A DNA stretch of 6,813 nucleotides from Chloroflexota bacterium (GTDB taxonomy: Bacteria > Chloroflexota > Anaerolineae > Thermoflexales > Thermoflexaceae): positions 1-6,813 of the forward strand of contig JAUQQB010000153.1 in assembly GCA_030550075.1 (NCBI GenBank), given 5' to 3'. The notes under the pieces were generated by a model that saw only the letters and a list, made by a program, of their open reading frames with translations, was not told the origin of the DNA and searched no databases. The position numbers and the translations under genes are program-made. The first letter of the stretch is position 1, and the number at the start of each line of letters is the position of its first letter. This document shows, in pieces, positions 1 to 6,381 of the stretch.

Positions 1-48
1 CCCCACGGCCCTTTGGGCCGTGGGGAGGGGGGAGAAAGGGGGGTGGGG
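1..48. repeat. GC palindrome plus G-run repeat, truncated by window edge
   Basis: Positions 1-11 and 15-25 form a perfect 11-bp inverted repeat around a TTT centre. It is followed by four G-runs at 22-25, 27-32, 38-43 and 45-48, with spacers of 1, 5 and 1 bases, which fits an intramolecular G-quadruplex on the plus strand. The same succession (GGGCCGTGGGG, a G-run, AGAAA, another G-run) recurs at 6453-6482. In the copy at 6424-6482 the loop is AAA rather than TTT, so this copy appears to lie in the opposite orientation. The left half is probably outside the window. It lies downstream of the minus-strand operon and could also act in 3'-end formation, but no T-run is visible. Confidence 0.6.
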
Positions 49-257
49 CCCTTCCGCCGCTTCGCGGGAGCTCCGAACGGAATGTGGCCCGGCTGAATAG
101 TTACGTTTCCCAAATCTCATACGGATCGGAGCCTCAGTGTTCATCGAGCCCAGTCGCTTTGGATAGGGCGAATGATGTTTTGAGGGGCCTGCCCCGCGAT
201 CCTTCGTCAAACCCATCGGTGATTTGCCGATAACGATTCTTTCTGTAGACAACAAGT
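49..257. other. Non-coding spacer downstream of the trans-sulfuration gene
   Basis: I find no credible gene here. The only long open frame (minus strand, ending near 134) runs antiparallel or out of frame through the neighbouring gene and has no recognisable protein features. On the minus strand, just after the stop at 258, there is a weak ATCGG/CCGAT stem near 210-230 without a T-run, so no convincing intrinsic terminator is visible. Confidence 0.5.
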
Positions 258-1385
258 TTATAGAAGCGCGCGCAACGCCTGATCCAGATCTTCGATAAGA
301 TCCTCGGGGTGTTCAAGGCCGATCGCAAGGCGAAGCAGATTGCCTGGTGTGGAGCTACCAGGCCCCTCGATGGAGGCCCGATGCTCGATGAAGCTTTCGG
401 GCCCGCCAAAGCTGGTGGCCCGGATGAACAGCCGTGTCCGTTCCGCCACCTGAAACGCCGCCTCCTGTCCTCCCCGGACCTGGAAAGAGACCAGGCCGCC
501 GAACATGGACATTTGCCGGGCAGCCACCGCATGCCCCGGATGCCCGGGCAGGCCCGGATAGGGCACGGCCTCTACCGCAGGATGCTGAGCCAGGAAGGCA
601 GCGACTCGCATCGCGTTCTCGCAGTGGGCCCGCATCCGGTAAGGGAGGGTCTGAAGGCCACGCAGGATCAACCAGCTTTCAAACGGCGGAAGGATGGCCC
701 CGCCGGTCGTCTGGATCTCCCGCATGCGCCGGGCAAAGGGGGTCTCTTCCTTCAGCACCACGATCCCGCCTATCGCGTCGCTGTGCCCGCCCATGTATTT
801 GGTGGCCGAGTGCACAACCCCATCGGCCCCCAGGGCCAGAGGGCGCTGGAGGATAGGGGTGGCCAGCGTGTTATCGCAAATGCAGAAGGCACCTGCCCGA
901 TGGGCAAGCGCGGCGATTTGCGCGATATCCGTGATGCGCAGCATCGGATTCGAAGGCGTCTCCACCCAGATCAACCGGGTCTCCGGCCGGATCGCGGATT
1001 CCACAGCGGAGGGATCGGCCATGTCCACAAACGATACGGAAAGCCCCCAGGCTGTGGCGATCTCCCGGAACATTCGAGCGAGGCCGTGGTAGAGATCCTT
1101 TGGGGCCAGCACGTGCGCTCCTGGGATGAGGGCCTGTAGCACCGCGAAGGCCGCCGCGGAGCCGGAGGCGAAGGCCATCGCTACCGCGCCGCCTTCCAGA
1201 GCTGCTGTGGCCTCTTCGAGAGCCTCGCGGTTTGGATTGCCCAGCCGCGTGTAAATATAGCCGCGGGGATAGCTTCCATCGGCCGCCCGTTCAAACGTGG
1301 TGGAAAGATAAATCGGCATGGCCACCGCCCCGGTGGCGGGGTCGATTCGCGATCCAGCGTGAACGGCCAGGGTCTCCAGACGCAT
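258..1385 (-). CDS. PLP-dependent trans-sulfuration (Cys/Met metabolism) enzyme, cystathionine gamma-synthase/lyase-like
   Basis: This is a fold-type I PLP enzyme of the Cys/Met metabolism family, 375 residues from the chosen ATG, the usual family length. The N-terminus (RLETLAVHAG) is typical. Residues 45-52 (YTRLGNPN) match the phosphate-binding Tyr/Arg segment, and 73-76 (ASGSA region) the PLP-phosphate loop. Tyr99 is the ring-stacking Tyr, Asp171 the pyridine-N Asp, and Lys196 in HSATKYMGGHSD the Schiff-base lysine. Arg352 in LLRLAIGLE should bind the substrate carboxylate. An in-frame GTG at 1466, three bases after the ybaB stop, would add 27 residues without family resemblance. The ATG at 1385 has AGGTG/GAGG just upstream and starts where homologues do. 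Two segments deviate from the common form: DLYHG where DLYGG is usual, and EHRASIEGPG where EHPASMTH is usual. Synthase, beta-lyase, gamma-lyase or sulfhydrylase activity cannot be separated by eye. It is probably the last gene of the dnaX-ybaB operon, 84 bp after ybaB. Confidence 0.93.
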   Translation of the reverse strand: MRLETLAVHAGSRIDPATGAVAMPIYLSTTFERAADGSYPRGYIYTRLGNPNREALEEATAALEGGAVAMAFASGSAAAFAVLQALIPGAHVLAPKDLYHGLARMFREIATAWGLSVSFVDMADPSAVESAIRPETRLIWVETPSNPMLRITDIAQIAALAHRAGAFCICDNTLATPILQRPLALGADGVVHSATKYMGGHSDAIGGIVVLKEETPFARRMREIQTTGGAILPPFESWLILRGLQTLPYRMRAHCENAMRVAAFLAQHPAVEAVPYPGLPGHPGHAVAARQMSMFGGLVSFQVRGGQEAAFQVAERTRLFIRATSFGGPESFIEHRASIEGPGSSTPGNLLRLAIGLEHPEDLIEDLDQALRALL

Positions 1386-1469
1386 CTCCTCACCTGGCTG
1401 CAGGCCAAGGATTGTGGGAGGCAGGTGTGAGAAGCAGGACAGGGAGCTTTGCGCGTTTGCGTGCACTCC

Positions 1470-1799
1470 CTAAACCAGCCCGCTCAGGCCCATCTGGCCG
1501 GCCAGGGCGTTCAGGCGTTCCGCTGCGTAGGTCTGGGATTGCTCAATCGCCTGATTGATGGCCGCTACCAGCAGATCCTGGAGCATCTCGATGTCTCCGG
1601 GGGATAGCAGGGATGGATCGATGGTGATCGAACGCACGCGCTGATCTCCGGTGATCACCACCGTGATCGCTCCTCCGCCCGCGGTCACAGTCAGGGTTTC
1701 CTGGGCCAGGGCCTCCTTGGCCTTCATCATCTCTTCCTGTAGCCGCTGGATCTGCTGGAGGAGTTGCATCGGGTTGCCGGGCAAACGTCCTTTCGCCAT
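1470..1799 (-). CDS. ybaB: YbaB/EbfC-family nucleoid-associated protein
   Basis: This is a small DNA-binding protein of the YbaB/EbfC family, 109 residues, the normal size. These proteins act as homodimers that coat or bend DNA and are commonly encoded between dnaX and recR. The protein shows the family plan: an N-terminal coiled helix rich in Gln/Glu/Lys (about 11-34, MQLLQQIQRLQEEMMKAKEALAQ), then the beta-sheet segment TLTVTAGGGAITVVITGDQRVRSITIDPSLL (36-65, written here by position), then a C-terminal helix (about 68-99) with the typical LQDLLVAAINQAI. The start at 1799 is chosen because AGGAG lies 7 bases upstream and family members start here. A longer frame open to 1907 would be translated through the intercistronic hairpin and gives an unrelated N-terminus. 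It follows dnaX by 113 bp and is probably co-transcribed. The Shine-Dalgarno sits in a small palindrome (1807-1818). Confidence 0.93.
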   Translation of the reverse strand: MAKGRLPGNPMQLLQQIQRLQEEMMKAKEALAQETLTVTAGGGAITVVITGDQRVRSITIDPSLLSPGDIEMLQDLLVAAINQAIEQSQTYAAERLNALAGQMGLSGLV

Positions 1800-1806
1800 T
1801 GGGAAG

Positions 1807-1818
1807 CTCCTAGAGGAG
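1807..1818 (-). promoter_or_regulatory. ybaB ribosome-binding site inside a short palindrome
   Basis: On the minus strand the AGGAG Shine-Dalgarno of ybaB (1811-1807), 7 bases before the ATG, is preceded by its complement CTCCT, giving the palindrome CTCCTCTAGGAG. A hairpin of 4 bp (CTCC/GGAG) with a TCTA loop could mask the site. The ribosome-binding site is clear. The masking is an inference, and the stem is short. Confidence 0.5.
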
Positions 1819-1826
1819 GGATATGT

Positions 1827-1872
1827 TTTTTGTGGGGTGCGGGCACCGAAGGCGGCCCGCACCCCACAAAAA
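1827..1872. repeat. Perfect 18-bp hairpin between dnaX and ybaB
   Basis: Positions 1827-1844 and 1855-1872 are exact reverse complements around a 10-base loop. The loop contains CCGAAGG, which can close two more base pairs over a GAA triloop. The stem ends in T/A tracts. On the minus strand Us enter the stem and As leave it, so it is not a standard intrinsic terminator. It lies in the 113-bp gap of the putative dnaX-ybaB operon and could be an mRNA processing or stability element, a partial attenuator, or a mobile palindromic repeat. Its core (1841-1858) strongly resembles the hairpin at 6797-6813. Confidence 0.7.
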
Positions 1873-1912
1873 TTCCACATGGAGTGACCACCGTCCAGAG
1901 GGGGCAATGGAA

Positions 1913-3472
1913 TTACTCTTCCTCCACTTGCGCCCCGAGATCTTCTACCGCCCGTCGGATCAGAGGATCCTCCGTGGGGGAACGCCCCCGACGGGTTTTC
2001 CGAGCCACAATGTTTTTAATGATCACTGGGGACCCGAACGTATGGCTCAGGATGTCTTCCACCAGCGCCTGGGCCTTAGCCCGGGGATCCTGGAATTTGT
2101 CCCGTAGCAATTCAGAGGGCCAGGCGAGAACCACGATGTTCCCTTCCACGCTGTGAAGAGCGCATGACTTCAGCAGCGCTTCCGTGGGGAGACTCTGGGC
2201 TCGAACGGCTTTCAGGATGCTGGCCCAGCGTTCCCGAAGGGCCTCCAGAGTCAGACCTCCGGTTCCCGCCCCTGCTGCCGGCGCAGCCGCTGAAGGAAGC
2301 GGGGCCGGTGTCCCAACGGCCGGGGATAAGGACACAGGGGAAGGAGCAAGGGCCGAGGTTGGAGCCGGAGCCGCCCGAGTGGCCCGGACCTGCTGACAGG
2401 CCAGCGCGGCCTCCACGAATGCCAGCTCCAGTGCCAGCTGGGGCTGCCACGCGGTTCGCATGTCTGATGCCGCGGCGGTGAATAAACGAATGAGACGGGG
2501 GAGGATCTCAGGGGGCAATGCATGGGCATGCCGCTGCGCCACCGCCATCTGCTCAGCGGGAAGATCCAGGGTCTCCGTATGTCCCCACTGGATCCACATC
2601 ACCGCCCGTAGATGTTCCACCAGCTGACGGGCCAGCTGTTGCGGATGGGCGCCCTCCTCGATCGCCCGGGCGATCAGCGTCAGGCCTTGAGCGGTCTCGC
2701 TCTCCCCCAGCGCCTCGACCACTTGGCTGACCAGATCCCAGCGCCCGGCGCCCAGGGCTCGCTGGACCCGTTCTACCGTAATCGGCTCCTCATCGGCGGC
2801 CAACTGATCCAGCAGGGTGACTGCATCCCGGAGACTACCGGTGGCCTGGCGTGCAATCCAGGTCAGGGCTTCTGATTCAGCGATTAGCCCTTCTGATGCC
2901 ACAATCTCCTCCAGACGCCCCGCGATTTCCGCCGTGCTCAGCCGGCGGAAATCGAAGCGCTGACAGCGCGAAAGGATCGTGGCGGGGATCCGATGGGGTT
3001 CGGTCGTCGCCAGGACGAAAATGACATGCGGTGGAGGCTCCTCCAGGGTCTTGAGGAGCGCATTGAAAGCCTCTGTGGTGAGCATATGGGCTTCGTCGAT
3101 GACGTAAACTTTATAGCGGGCCTCATTGGGCGAGAACCGAACCCTCTCCCGGAGATCCCGGATCTCGTCGATGCCCCGGTTGGATGCCGCATCGATCTCA
3201 ATGAGGTCAATGAGGCGACTTTCATTCACCGCCTGGCAAATCCGGCAGCGATCACAAGGGCGCTCCTCAACAGACTCAGCCAGGCAATTCACCGCCTTGG
3301 CCAGCAGGCGCGCCGTAGTCGTCTTGCCGGTCCCCCGCGGACCCGCGAAGAGATATGCGTGGGCGATGCGGCCCAGGCGCAGGGCGTTGCGCAGGGTGCG
3401 GGTCACATGCTCCTGGCCGACCACTTCTTCAAAGCGTCGGGGGCGCCACTTGCGGTAGAGGGCGAACGGCAT
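1913..3472 (-). CDS. dnaX: DNA polymerase III clamp-loader subunit tau/gamma (DnaX)
   Basis: This is the ATPase of the replicative clamp loader, which opens and loads the beta clamp and links polymerases at the fork. The 519 residues contain the diagnostic AAA+ elements: Walker A GPRGTGKT (44-51), a zinc module with Cys63, Cys73, Cys76 and Cys79, Walker B VYVIDEAHM (122-130), LEEPP (143-147), sensor 1 around LATTEPH (154-160), the SRC arginine-finger motif (168-170), and sensor 2 GSLRDA (212-217). Domain III helices follow to about 362. An Ala/Pro-rich linker (about 364-405) and a compact C-terminal domain (about 408-488) come next. The ATG at 3472 gives the typical start MPFALYRKWRPRRFEEVVGQ. 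A GGAG lies about 11 bases upstream, rather far. No A-run slippery site is seen, so a gamma form made by frameshifting is not predicted. It is first in the operon with ybaB. Confidence 0.98.
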   Translation of the reverse strand: MPFALYRKWRPRRFEEVVGQEHVTRTLRNALRLGRIAHAYLFAGPRGTGKTTTARLLAKAVNCLAESVEERPCDRCRICQAVNESRLIDLIEIDAASNRGIDEIRDLRERVRFSPNEARYKVYVIDEAHMLTTEAFNALLKTLEEPPPHVIFVLATTEPHRIPATILSRCQRFDFRRLSTAEIAGRLEEIVASEGLIAESEALTWIARQATGSLRDAVTLLDQLAADEEPITVERVQRALGAGRWDLVSQVVEALGESETAQGLTLIARAIEEGAHPQQLARQLVEHLRAVMWIQWGHTETLDLPAEQMAVAQRHAHALPPEILPRLIRLFTAAASDMRTAWQPQLALELAFVEAALACQQVRATRAAPAPTSALAPSPVSLSPAVGTPAPLPSAAAPAAGAGTGGLTLEALRERWASILKAVRAQSLPTEALLKSCALHSVEGNIVVLAWPSELLRDKFQDPRAKAQALVEDILSHTFGSPVIIKNIVARKTRRGRSPTEDPLIRRAVEDLGAQVEEE

Positions 3473-3510
3473 CGGCGGTCACGCTCCGGAGTCCTGCCAG
3501 TCTGGCCGGG

Positions 3511-3539
3511 ATTATAACCGACGCCCCGAAAATGGGCAA
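3511..3539 (-). promoter_or_regulatory. Sigma-70-type promoter for dnaX
   Basis: On the minus strand a -35 box TTGCCC (3539-3534) is separated by exactly 17 bases from a consensus -10 box TATAAT (3516-3511). Transcription would start near 3504, giving a leader of about 30 bases before the dnaX ATG at 3472. The perfect -10, the spacing and the position make this the best promoter in the window. It would drive dnaX and, by read-through, ybaB and the trans-sulfuration gene. Confidence 0.75.
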
Positions 3540-3913
3540 CGATGGATCTGTTCTGCCCAGGGCTTCTCAACCTTCCCATTTCTCGGGCAAGTTCATGATC
3601 ACGCGCATTCGAATCCTTTAGCGGACACGCCTCCAGACGCATGGATGCCCTTTTTCGGAGGGGGTATCTTCAGACACACTGAACGGCGGCAAGCTGGGAG
3701 GCCTGCTCTTTGAGGCCAAGCCACAGGCCTTGAGCCTCCGGAGCATTTGCGCTAACATTAAACCCCAGCCGGTGAGCGGGAAGGGAATGCCATCGCGCAA
3801 GTTGTGGTGTCCTTCGATGCGCCATGCCCTGCACAAGGGGATCTTCCCCATGGGTCTGGAAACTTGCAACGATCCTGAGCCCTGATAACCCTCAAACGGG
3901 TGGAATATTGACC
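3540..3913. other. Divergent intergenic region between dnaX and the MBL-like gene
   Basis: This is about 370 bp with no credible gene. The open frames here are short, lack recognisable content and have no good ribosome-binding site. It holds a possible plus-strand promoter (3730-3758) and some imperfect complementarity around AGGCC/GGCCT (about 3710-3735). I looked for an SRP RNA, often found near dnaX, and for tRNA-like T-arm motifs, and found neither. Confidence 0.5.
3730..3758 (+). promoter_or_regulatory. Candidate promoter for the MBL-like gene
   Basis: TTGAGC (3730-3735) and TAACAT (3753-3758) are spaced by 17 bases on the plus strand. A start near 3765 would give a leader of about 150 bases to the ATG at 3914. 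The boxes match the sigma-70 consensus only partly, and the leader is long, so this is a modest candidate. Confidence 0.35.
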
Positions 3914-4843
3914 ATGGAACTGGAGGAGAAGCCCCCCCTTTCGCTGGATTCCCGGATATTCATCGAAGACCGGTTATATTTCTCTACGGTAGGAGCAGTG
4001 CGGACAGACCGGGGATGGATCTGCATTGATACGCCTGCCGATCCTTTGCATGCGATCTGGTGGCGGCAAACCCTAAAAGCGATCGCCCCGCTTCCAATCC
4101 TTGCGGTGATCTATACGGATGCGGGCCGGGACCGAGTCCTGGGAACCGCGATTCTTCTGGAGGAGGGCCCTGGCCTGGTCATCGCGCATCATCAAGCCTT
4201 CGACCGGATCAAAAGCCATGGGGAGATGGGGCGTCAGCAGGTGATGGACGCCCTGATCAACCTGGGTCAGAGCGAATCCGCAGAGATATTGAATCGAACC
4301 CCATTGGCGCTGCCGAACCTCACCTTCTCGGATCGCCTGGTTCTGAACTTCGGCTTGCCAACGCTGGTCCTGGAGCATGTCGATGGGGCCTCCCCGGGTC
4401 AGATCTGGGTTCGGGTCCCAGAGCATGATGTGGTGTTCGTTGGGGATACGGTGACGCTGAACGCTCATCCGAACCTGAGCGAAGGGGACCTGGAGCGATG
4501 GCTGGAACAACTTCAGCAGCTGCAGGCCGGGCGCGTGGCTCGTCGCGTGGTCCCCGGGCGAGGCCCGTTAGTGGAACCGAAGGGGGTCTCGCCGGTCCTC
4601 GATTACCTCAAGAGCCTGCTGAAACGGGTGAAAACGCTGGCGGAAGGCCATCGAAAGGTCGAGCTGGGTCCTCTCGTGAACGAATTCATGGCTTACTTTC
4701 CAGTTCCCGAACACGACCGCGAGCGAATTCAGCGTCGTCTTCGTCTTTCCATTGAGCGTTTGCTGGAGCTTTATGCGAAGGGAAAGAAGGCGAAAGCTGG
4801 AAAAACCGCGACGGCCAAGGCCGGATCTCGGAGGAAAATGTGA
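3914..4843 (+). CDS. MBL-fold-like protein with degenerate metal site
   Basis: 309 residues. The layout resembles a metallo-beta-lactamase fold: a strand-rich start (RIFIEDRLYFSTVGAVRTDRG, about 14-34, described by position), then ICIDTP (36-41), then TDAGRDRVLG (68-77) where THxHxDHxGG is expected, FVGDT (175-179) where the bridging Asp usually sits, and VVPGRGPL (212-219) where VPGHGP is usual. Only Asp73 and Asp178 of the usual ligands remain. The motif His residues are replaced by Asp69, Gly71, Arg74 and Arg216. Metal-dependent hydrolysis is therefore doubtful, and a binding or structural role is possible. The C-terminus (about 289-308) is a Lys/Ala-rich basic tail that may touch nucleic acid. 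The ATG at 3914 is chosen because the fold begins shortly after it; an upstream frame to 3824 adds 30 residues of non-conserved type. The ribosome-binding site (GGGTGG) is weak. lipA follows by 137 bp. The exact function is unknown. Confidence 0.8.
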   Translation: MELEEKPPLSLDSRIFIEDRLYFSTVGAVRTDRGWICIDTPADPLHAIWWRQTLKAIAPLPILAVIYTDAGRDRVLGTAILLEEGPGLVIAHHQAFDRIKSHGEMGRQQVMDALINLGQSESAEILNRTPLALPNLTFSDRLVLNFGLPTLVLEHVDGASPGQIWVRVPEHDVVFVGDTVTLNAHPNLSEGDLERWLEQLQQLQAGRVARRVVPGRGPLVEPKGVSPVLDYLKSLLKRVKTLAEGHRKVELGPLVNEFMAYFPVPEHDRERIQRRLRLSIERLLELYAKGKKAKAGKTATAKAGSRRKM

Positions 4844-4980
4844 ACCGTTGTTTTCGGGATTGGGTCAGGAGCCTTCGACTCCTCGCTCAACCCCTGACCG
4901 CGATTCTCAGATTTTGCATCCTCCTCTTCTTTCATGTAGGATAGGTTTTGCATCGATTAGCCTCAGAGAGAGGTAAGCGA
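4844..4980 (+). promoter_or_regulatory. Spacer with candidate lipA promoter and small stem-loop
   Basis: A plus-strand pair TTGCAT (4914-4919) and TAGGAT (4937-4942) has a 17-base spacing and would start transcription near 4949, giving a leader of about 32 bases to the lipA ATG. Upstream, AGGAG (4867-4871) and CTCCT (4879-4883) can form a short stem. GGTCAGG (4863-4869) and CCTGACC (4893-4899) can form an alternative one. No T-run follows, so a terminator for the preceding gene is not supported. The lipA Shine-Dalgarno GAGAGG lies 7 bases before the ATG. Confidence 0.4.
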
Positions 4981-5916
4981 ATGACTTCCACGATCCGCGA
5001 GCCGATTCCTCTGGAAGCGGCCTCCGTTTCCCCACCCCGCCTCTCGCGGCGTCCAGAGTGGTTAAAAGTCCGGGCCCCTCAAGGGGAGAATTATGAATTT
5101 GTGCTCCGGCTGATGCGGGGCAAGCAGCTCCATACGGTTTGCGAGGAGGCCCATTGTCCGAACATTGGGGAGTGCTGGGGGCGGGGCACGGCGACGTTCA
5201 TGATCCTGGGGGATGTATGCACGCGTTCCTGCCGGTTCTGTGCCGTCAAGACGGGCCGCCCTCTGGCGGTGGATTGGGATGAGCCGAACCGGGTGGCGGA
5301 AGCGGTTCGAGCGATGGGGCTTTCTCATGTCGTCGTGACTTCGGTGAATCGGGACGAATTGCCGGACGGAGGGGCCACGCTCTTCGCGATGACCATCCAT
5401 CGGATCCGAGAGCGGGTTCCGGGCTGCACCGTGGAGGTGCTTACGCCGGATTTTAAGGGGTCCATCGATGCCCTGCGCATCGTCATCGAGGCGCGTCCGG
5501 ATATTTTTAACCATAACGTGGAGACGGTACCGCGGCTTTTTAAGAAAGTGCAACCGCAGGATCGCTATGAGTGGGCAATGGCCACGCTTTCCAATGCCAA
5601 GAAACTGTGGCCGGAATGCGTCACCAAGTCCGGGATCATGGTCGGGCTGGGAGAGCTGTGGGAGGAGATCATTGAGGTGATGAAGGACCTGCGGGCAGTG
5701 GGCGTAGATATCCTCACCATCGGCCAGTATCTCCAGCCGTCCCGGAATCACCTTCCGGTGGAGCGGTTTTACCGCCCGGAAGAGTTTGAGAAACTGAAGC
5801 GAATCGGCTACGAGCTGGGGTTCCGATGGGTGGAGAGCGGGCCGCTGGTACGCAGCAGCTACCGGGCGGAAGCCCAGGCCCGGGCGCTCTCCCGAGTGCC
5901 CCGGCCAGCTGAATAA
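4981..5916 (+). CDS. lipA: Lipoyl synthase (LipA)
   Basis: This is a radical SAM enzyme that inserts two sulfur atoms into protein-bound octanoyl groups to make the lipoyl cofactor of 2-oxoacid dehydrogenases and the glycine cleavage H protein. The 311 residues carry both iron-sulfur sites: the LipA-specific auxiliary cluster CEEAHCPNIGEC (Cys54, Cys59, Cys65) with its C-terminal RSSY serine (Ser292), and the radical SAM motif CTRSCRFC (Cys80, Cys84, Cys87). Other family landmarks are VVVTSVNRDELPDGGA (117-132), LTPDF (154-158), FNHNVETVPRL (176-186), KSGIMVGLGE (216-225) and TIGQYLQPS (246-254). The ATG at 4981 is preferred over an in-frame ATG at 4948 because it has GAGAGG 7 bases upstream. 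Length is normal and all key residues are present. lipB is not adjacent, so the octanoyl donor route must be encoded elsewhere. Confidence 0.98.
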   Translation: MTSTIREPIPLEAASVSPPRLSRRPEWLKVRAPQGENYEFVLRLMRGKQLHTVCEEAHCPNIGECWGRGTATFMILGDVCTRSCRFCAVKTGRPLAVDWDEPNRVAEAVRAMGLSHVVVTSVNRDELPDGGATLFAMTIHRIRERVPGCTVEVLTPDFKGSIDALRIVIEARPDIFNHNVETVPRLFKKVQPQDRYEWAMATLSNAKKLWPECVTKSGIMVGLGELWEEIIEVMKDLRAVGVDILTIGQYLQPSRNHLPVERFYRPEEFEKLKRIGYELGFRWVESGPLVRSSYRAEAQARALSRVPRPAE

Positions 5917-6339
5917 GAGACGGCACCAGGGCTTCTTTCAGATTAGGGCTTGCGCACTTCCATTCAGCCTATAGAGGGGTGGCCTTCGATTCAGGCTTTC
6001 CGCTGACGCGAGAGCAAGACCCGCCGCCCCTAAAATTTAGCAGACTTGATGCATTGGGCTTTGGACAAATTCGCCGACCCCTCTATCCAGGGCTTTTGGG
6101 GGTGGGGATTGCTCCATTCCAAGGCACTACACGAATTCGTGAATTCGTGTAGTACCTTAGAGCGCACCGAGAGGCAAGTTCTGCGGCACGCTTTGTCTGA
6201 AGTCCAGTGATGCATAATCAGGCGGATGATTGCTCTACCCCTTTATCCCCCCTTCCCATGGCCGATAGGGCTCGTATCCGATCATCACTGCGCAGATCGC
6301 TGATAACCAATGGTGCGAGTTCCCATCCACCTTCAATTT
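5917..6339. other. Gene-free region downstream of lipA
   Basis: About 420 bp without a supported gene. A 61-codon frame on the minus strand (6215-6030) spans the palindrome at 6121-6158 and has no recognisable features. Seen here are a 10-bp inverted pair ATAGAGGGGT (5971-5980) and ACCCCTCTAT (6077-6086), the large palindrome at 6121-6158, and a CCCCTTCCCA-containing stretch near 6246-6270 that loosely resembles 6432-6458 and may be a decayed repeat. No clear terminator sits directly behind lipA. Confidence 0.5.
6121..6158. repeat. Palindromic repeat with two EcoRI-type sites
   Basis: Positions 6121-6138 and 6141-6158 are an 18-bp inverted repeat with a single C/A mismatch (6125/6154) and only two central bases. 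The right arm, read as its complement, is AAGGTACTACACGAATTC. This matches the arm GAGGTACCACACGAATG of the hairpin at 6382-6426 over most of its length. The shared arm and shared non-coding setting suggest two members of one palindromic repeat family. There is no T-run on either side, so it is not an obvious terminator. Confidence 0.7.
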
Positions 6340-6376
6340 GGGGGGTCGGGGGCCGGGGCGGGGGGCCAAAGGCCCC
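6340..6376 (+). repeat. G-quadruplex-type motif fused to a GGGGCC-AAA-GGCCCC hairpin
   Basis: G-runs of 6, 5, 4 and 6 bases lie at 6340-6345, 6348-6352, 6355-6358 and 6360-6365, with spacers of only 2, 2 and 1 bases, a strong G-quadruplex-type pattern on the plus strand. The last run is also the left arm of a perfect 6-bp hairpin (6362-6367 with 6371-6376) with an AAA loop, so quadruplex and hairpin would compete. It forms the left part of a composite element that continues to 6482. Confidence 0.6.
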
Positions 6377-6381
6377 TGAAA

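Noticed and set aside
309..1139. 276-codon plus-strand open frame antisense to the trans-sulfuration gene
   Set aside because: The opposite strand encodes an intact PLP enzyme with all key residues. The plus frame is Arg/Gly/Pro/His-rich with no recognisable motif, as expected for a shadow in GC-rich DNA.
1386..1466. Upstream GTG start for the trans-sulfuration gene, three bases after ybaB
   Set aside because: The spacing is attractive for coupling, but the AGGGA lies directly against the GTG and the added 27 residues are unlike the family N-terminus. The ATG at 1385 fits better.
1800..1907. 36-residue N-terminal extension of YbaB
   Set aside because: It would be translated across the intercistronic hairpin and has no family resemblance. 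The ATG at 1799 has a good Shine-Dalgarno.
1913..3472. Programmed frameshift or slippage site in dnaX making a gamma form
   Set aside because: No A-run or heptamer of the A-AAA-AAG type is visible in the gene, especially not around the Ala/Pro linker.
3473..3913. SRP RNA or tRNA in the dnaX upstream region
   Set aside because: No SRP domain IV-like GGAAG/AGCAG pattern and no T-arm GGTTCGAATCC-like motif with matching acceptor stems on either strand.
5062..5751. 229-codon minus-strand open frame antisense to lipA
   Set aside because: It lies fully within lipA, is rich in His, Arg and Pro, and shows no domain or ribosome-binding site.
6030..6215. 61-codon minus-strand frame in the gap behind lipA
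   Set aside because: It reads through the large palindrome at 6121-6158, has no ribosome-binding site I trust and no recognisable sequence.
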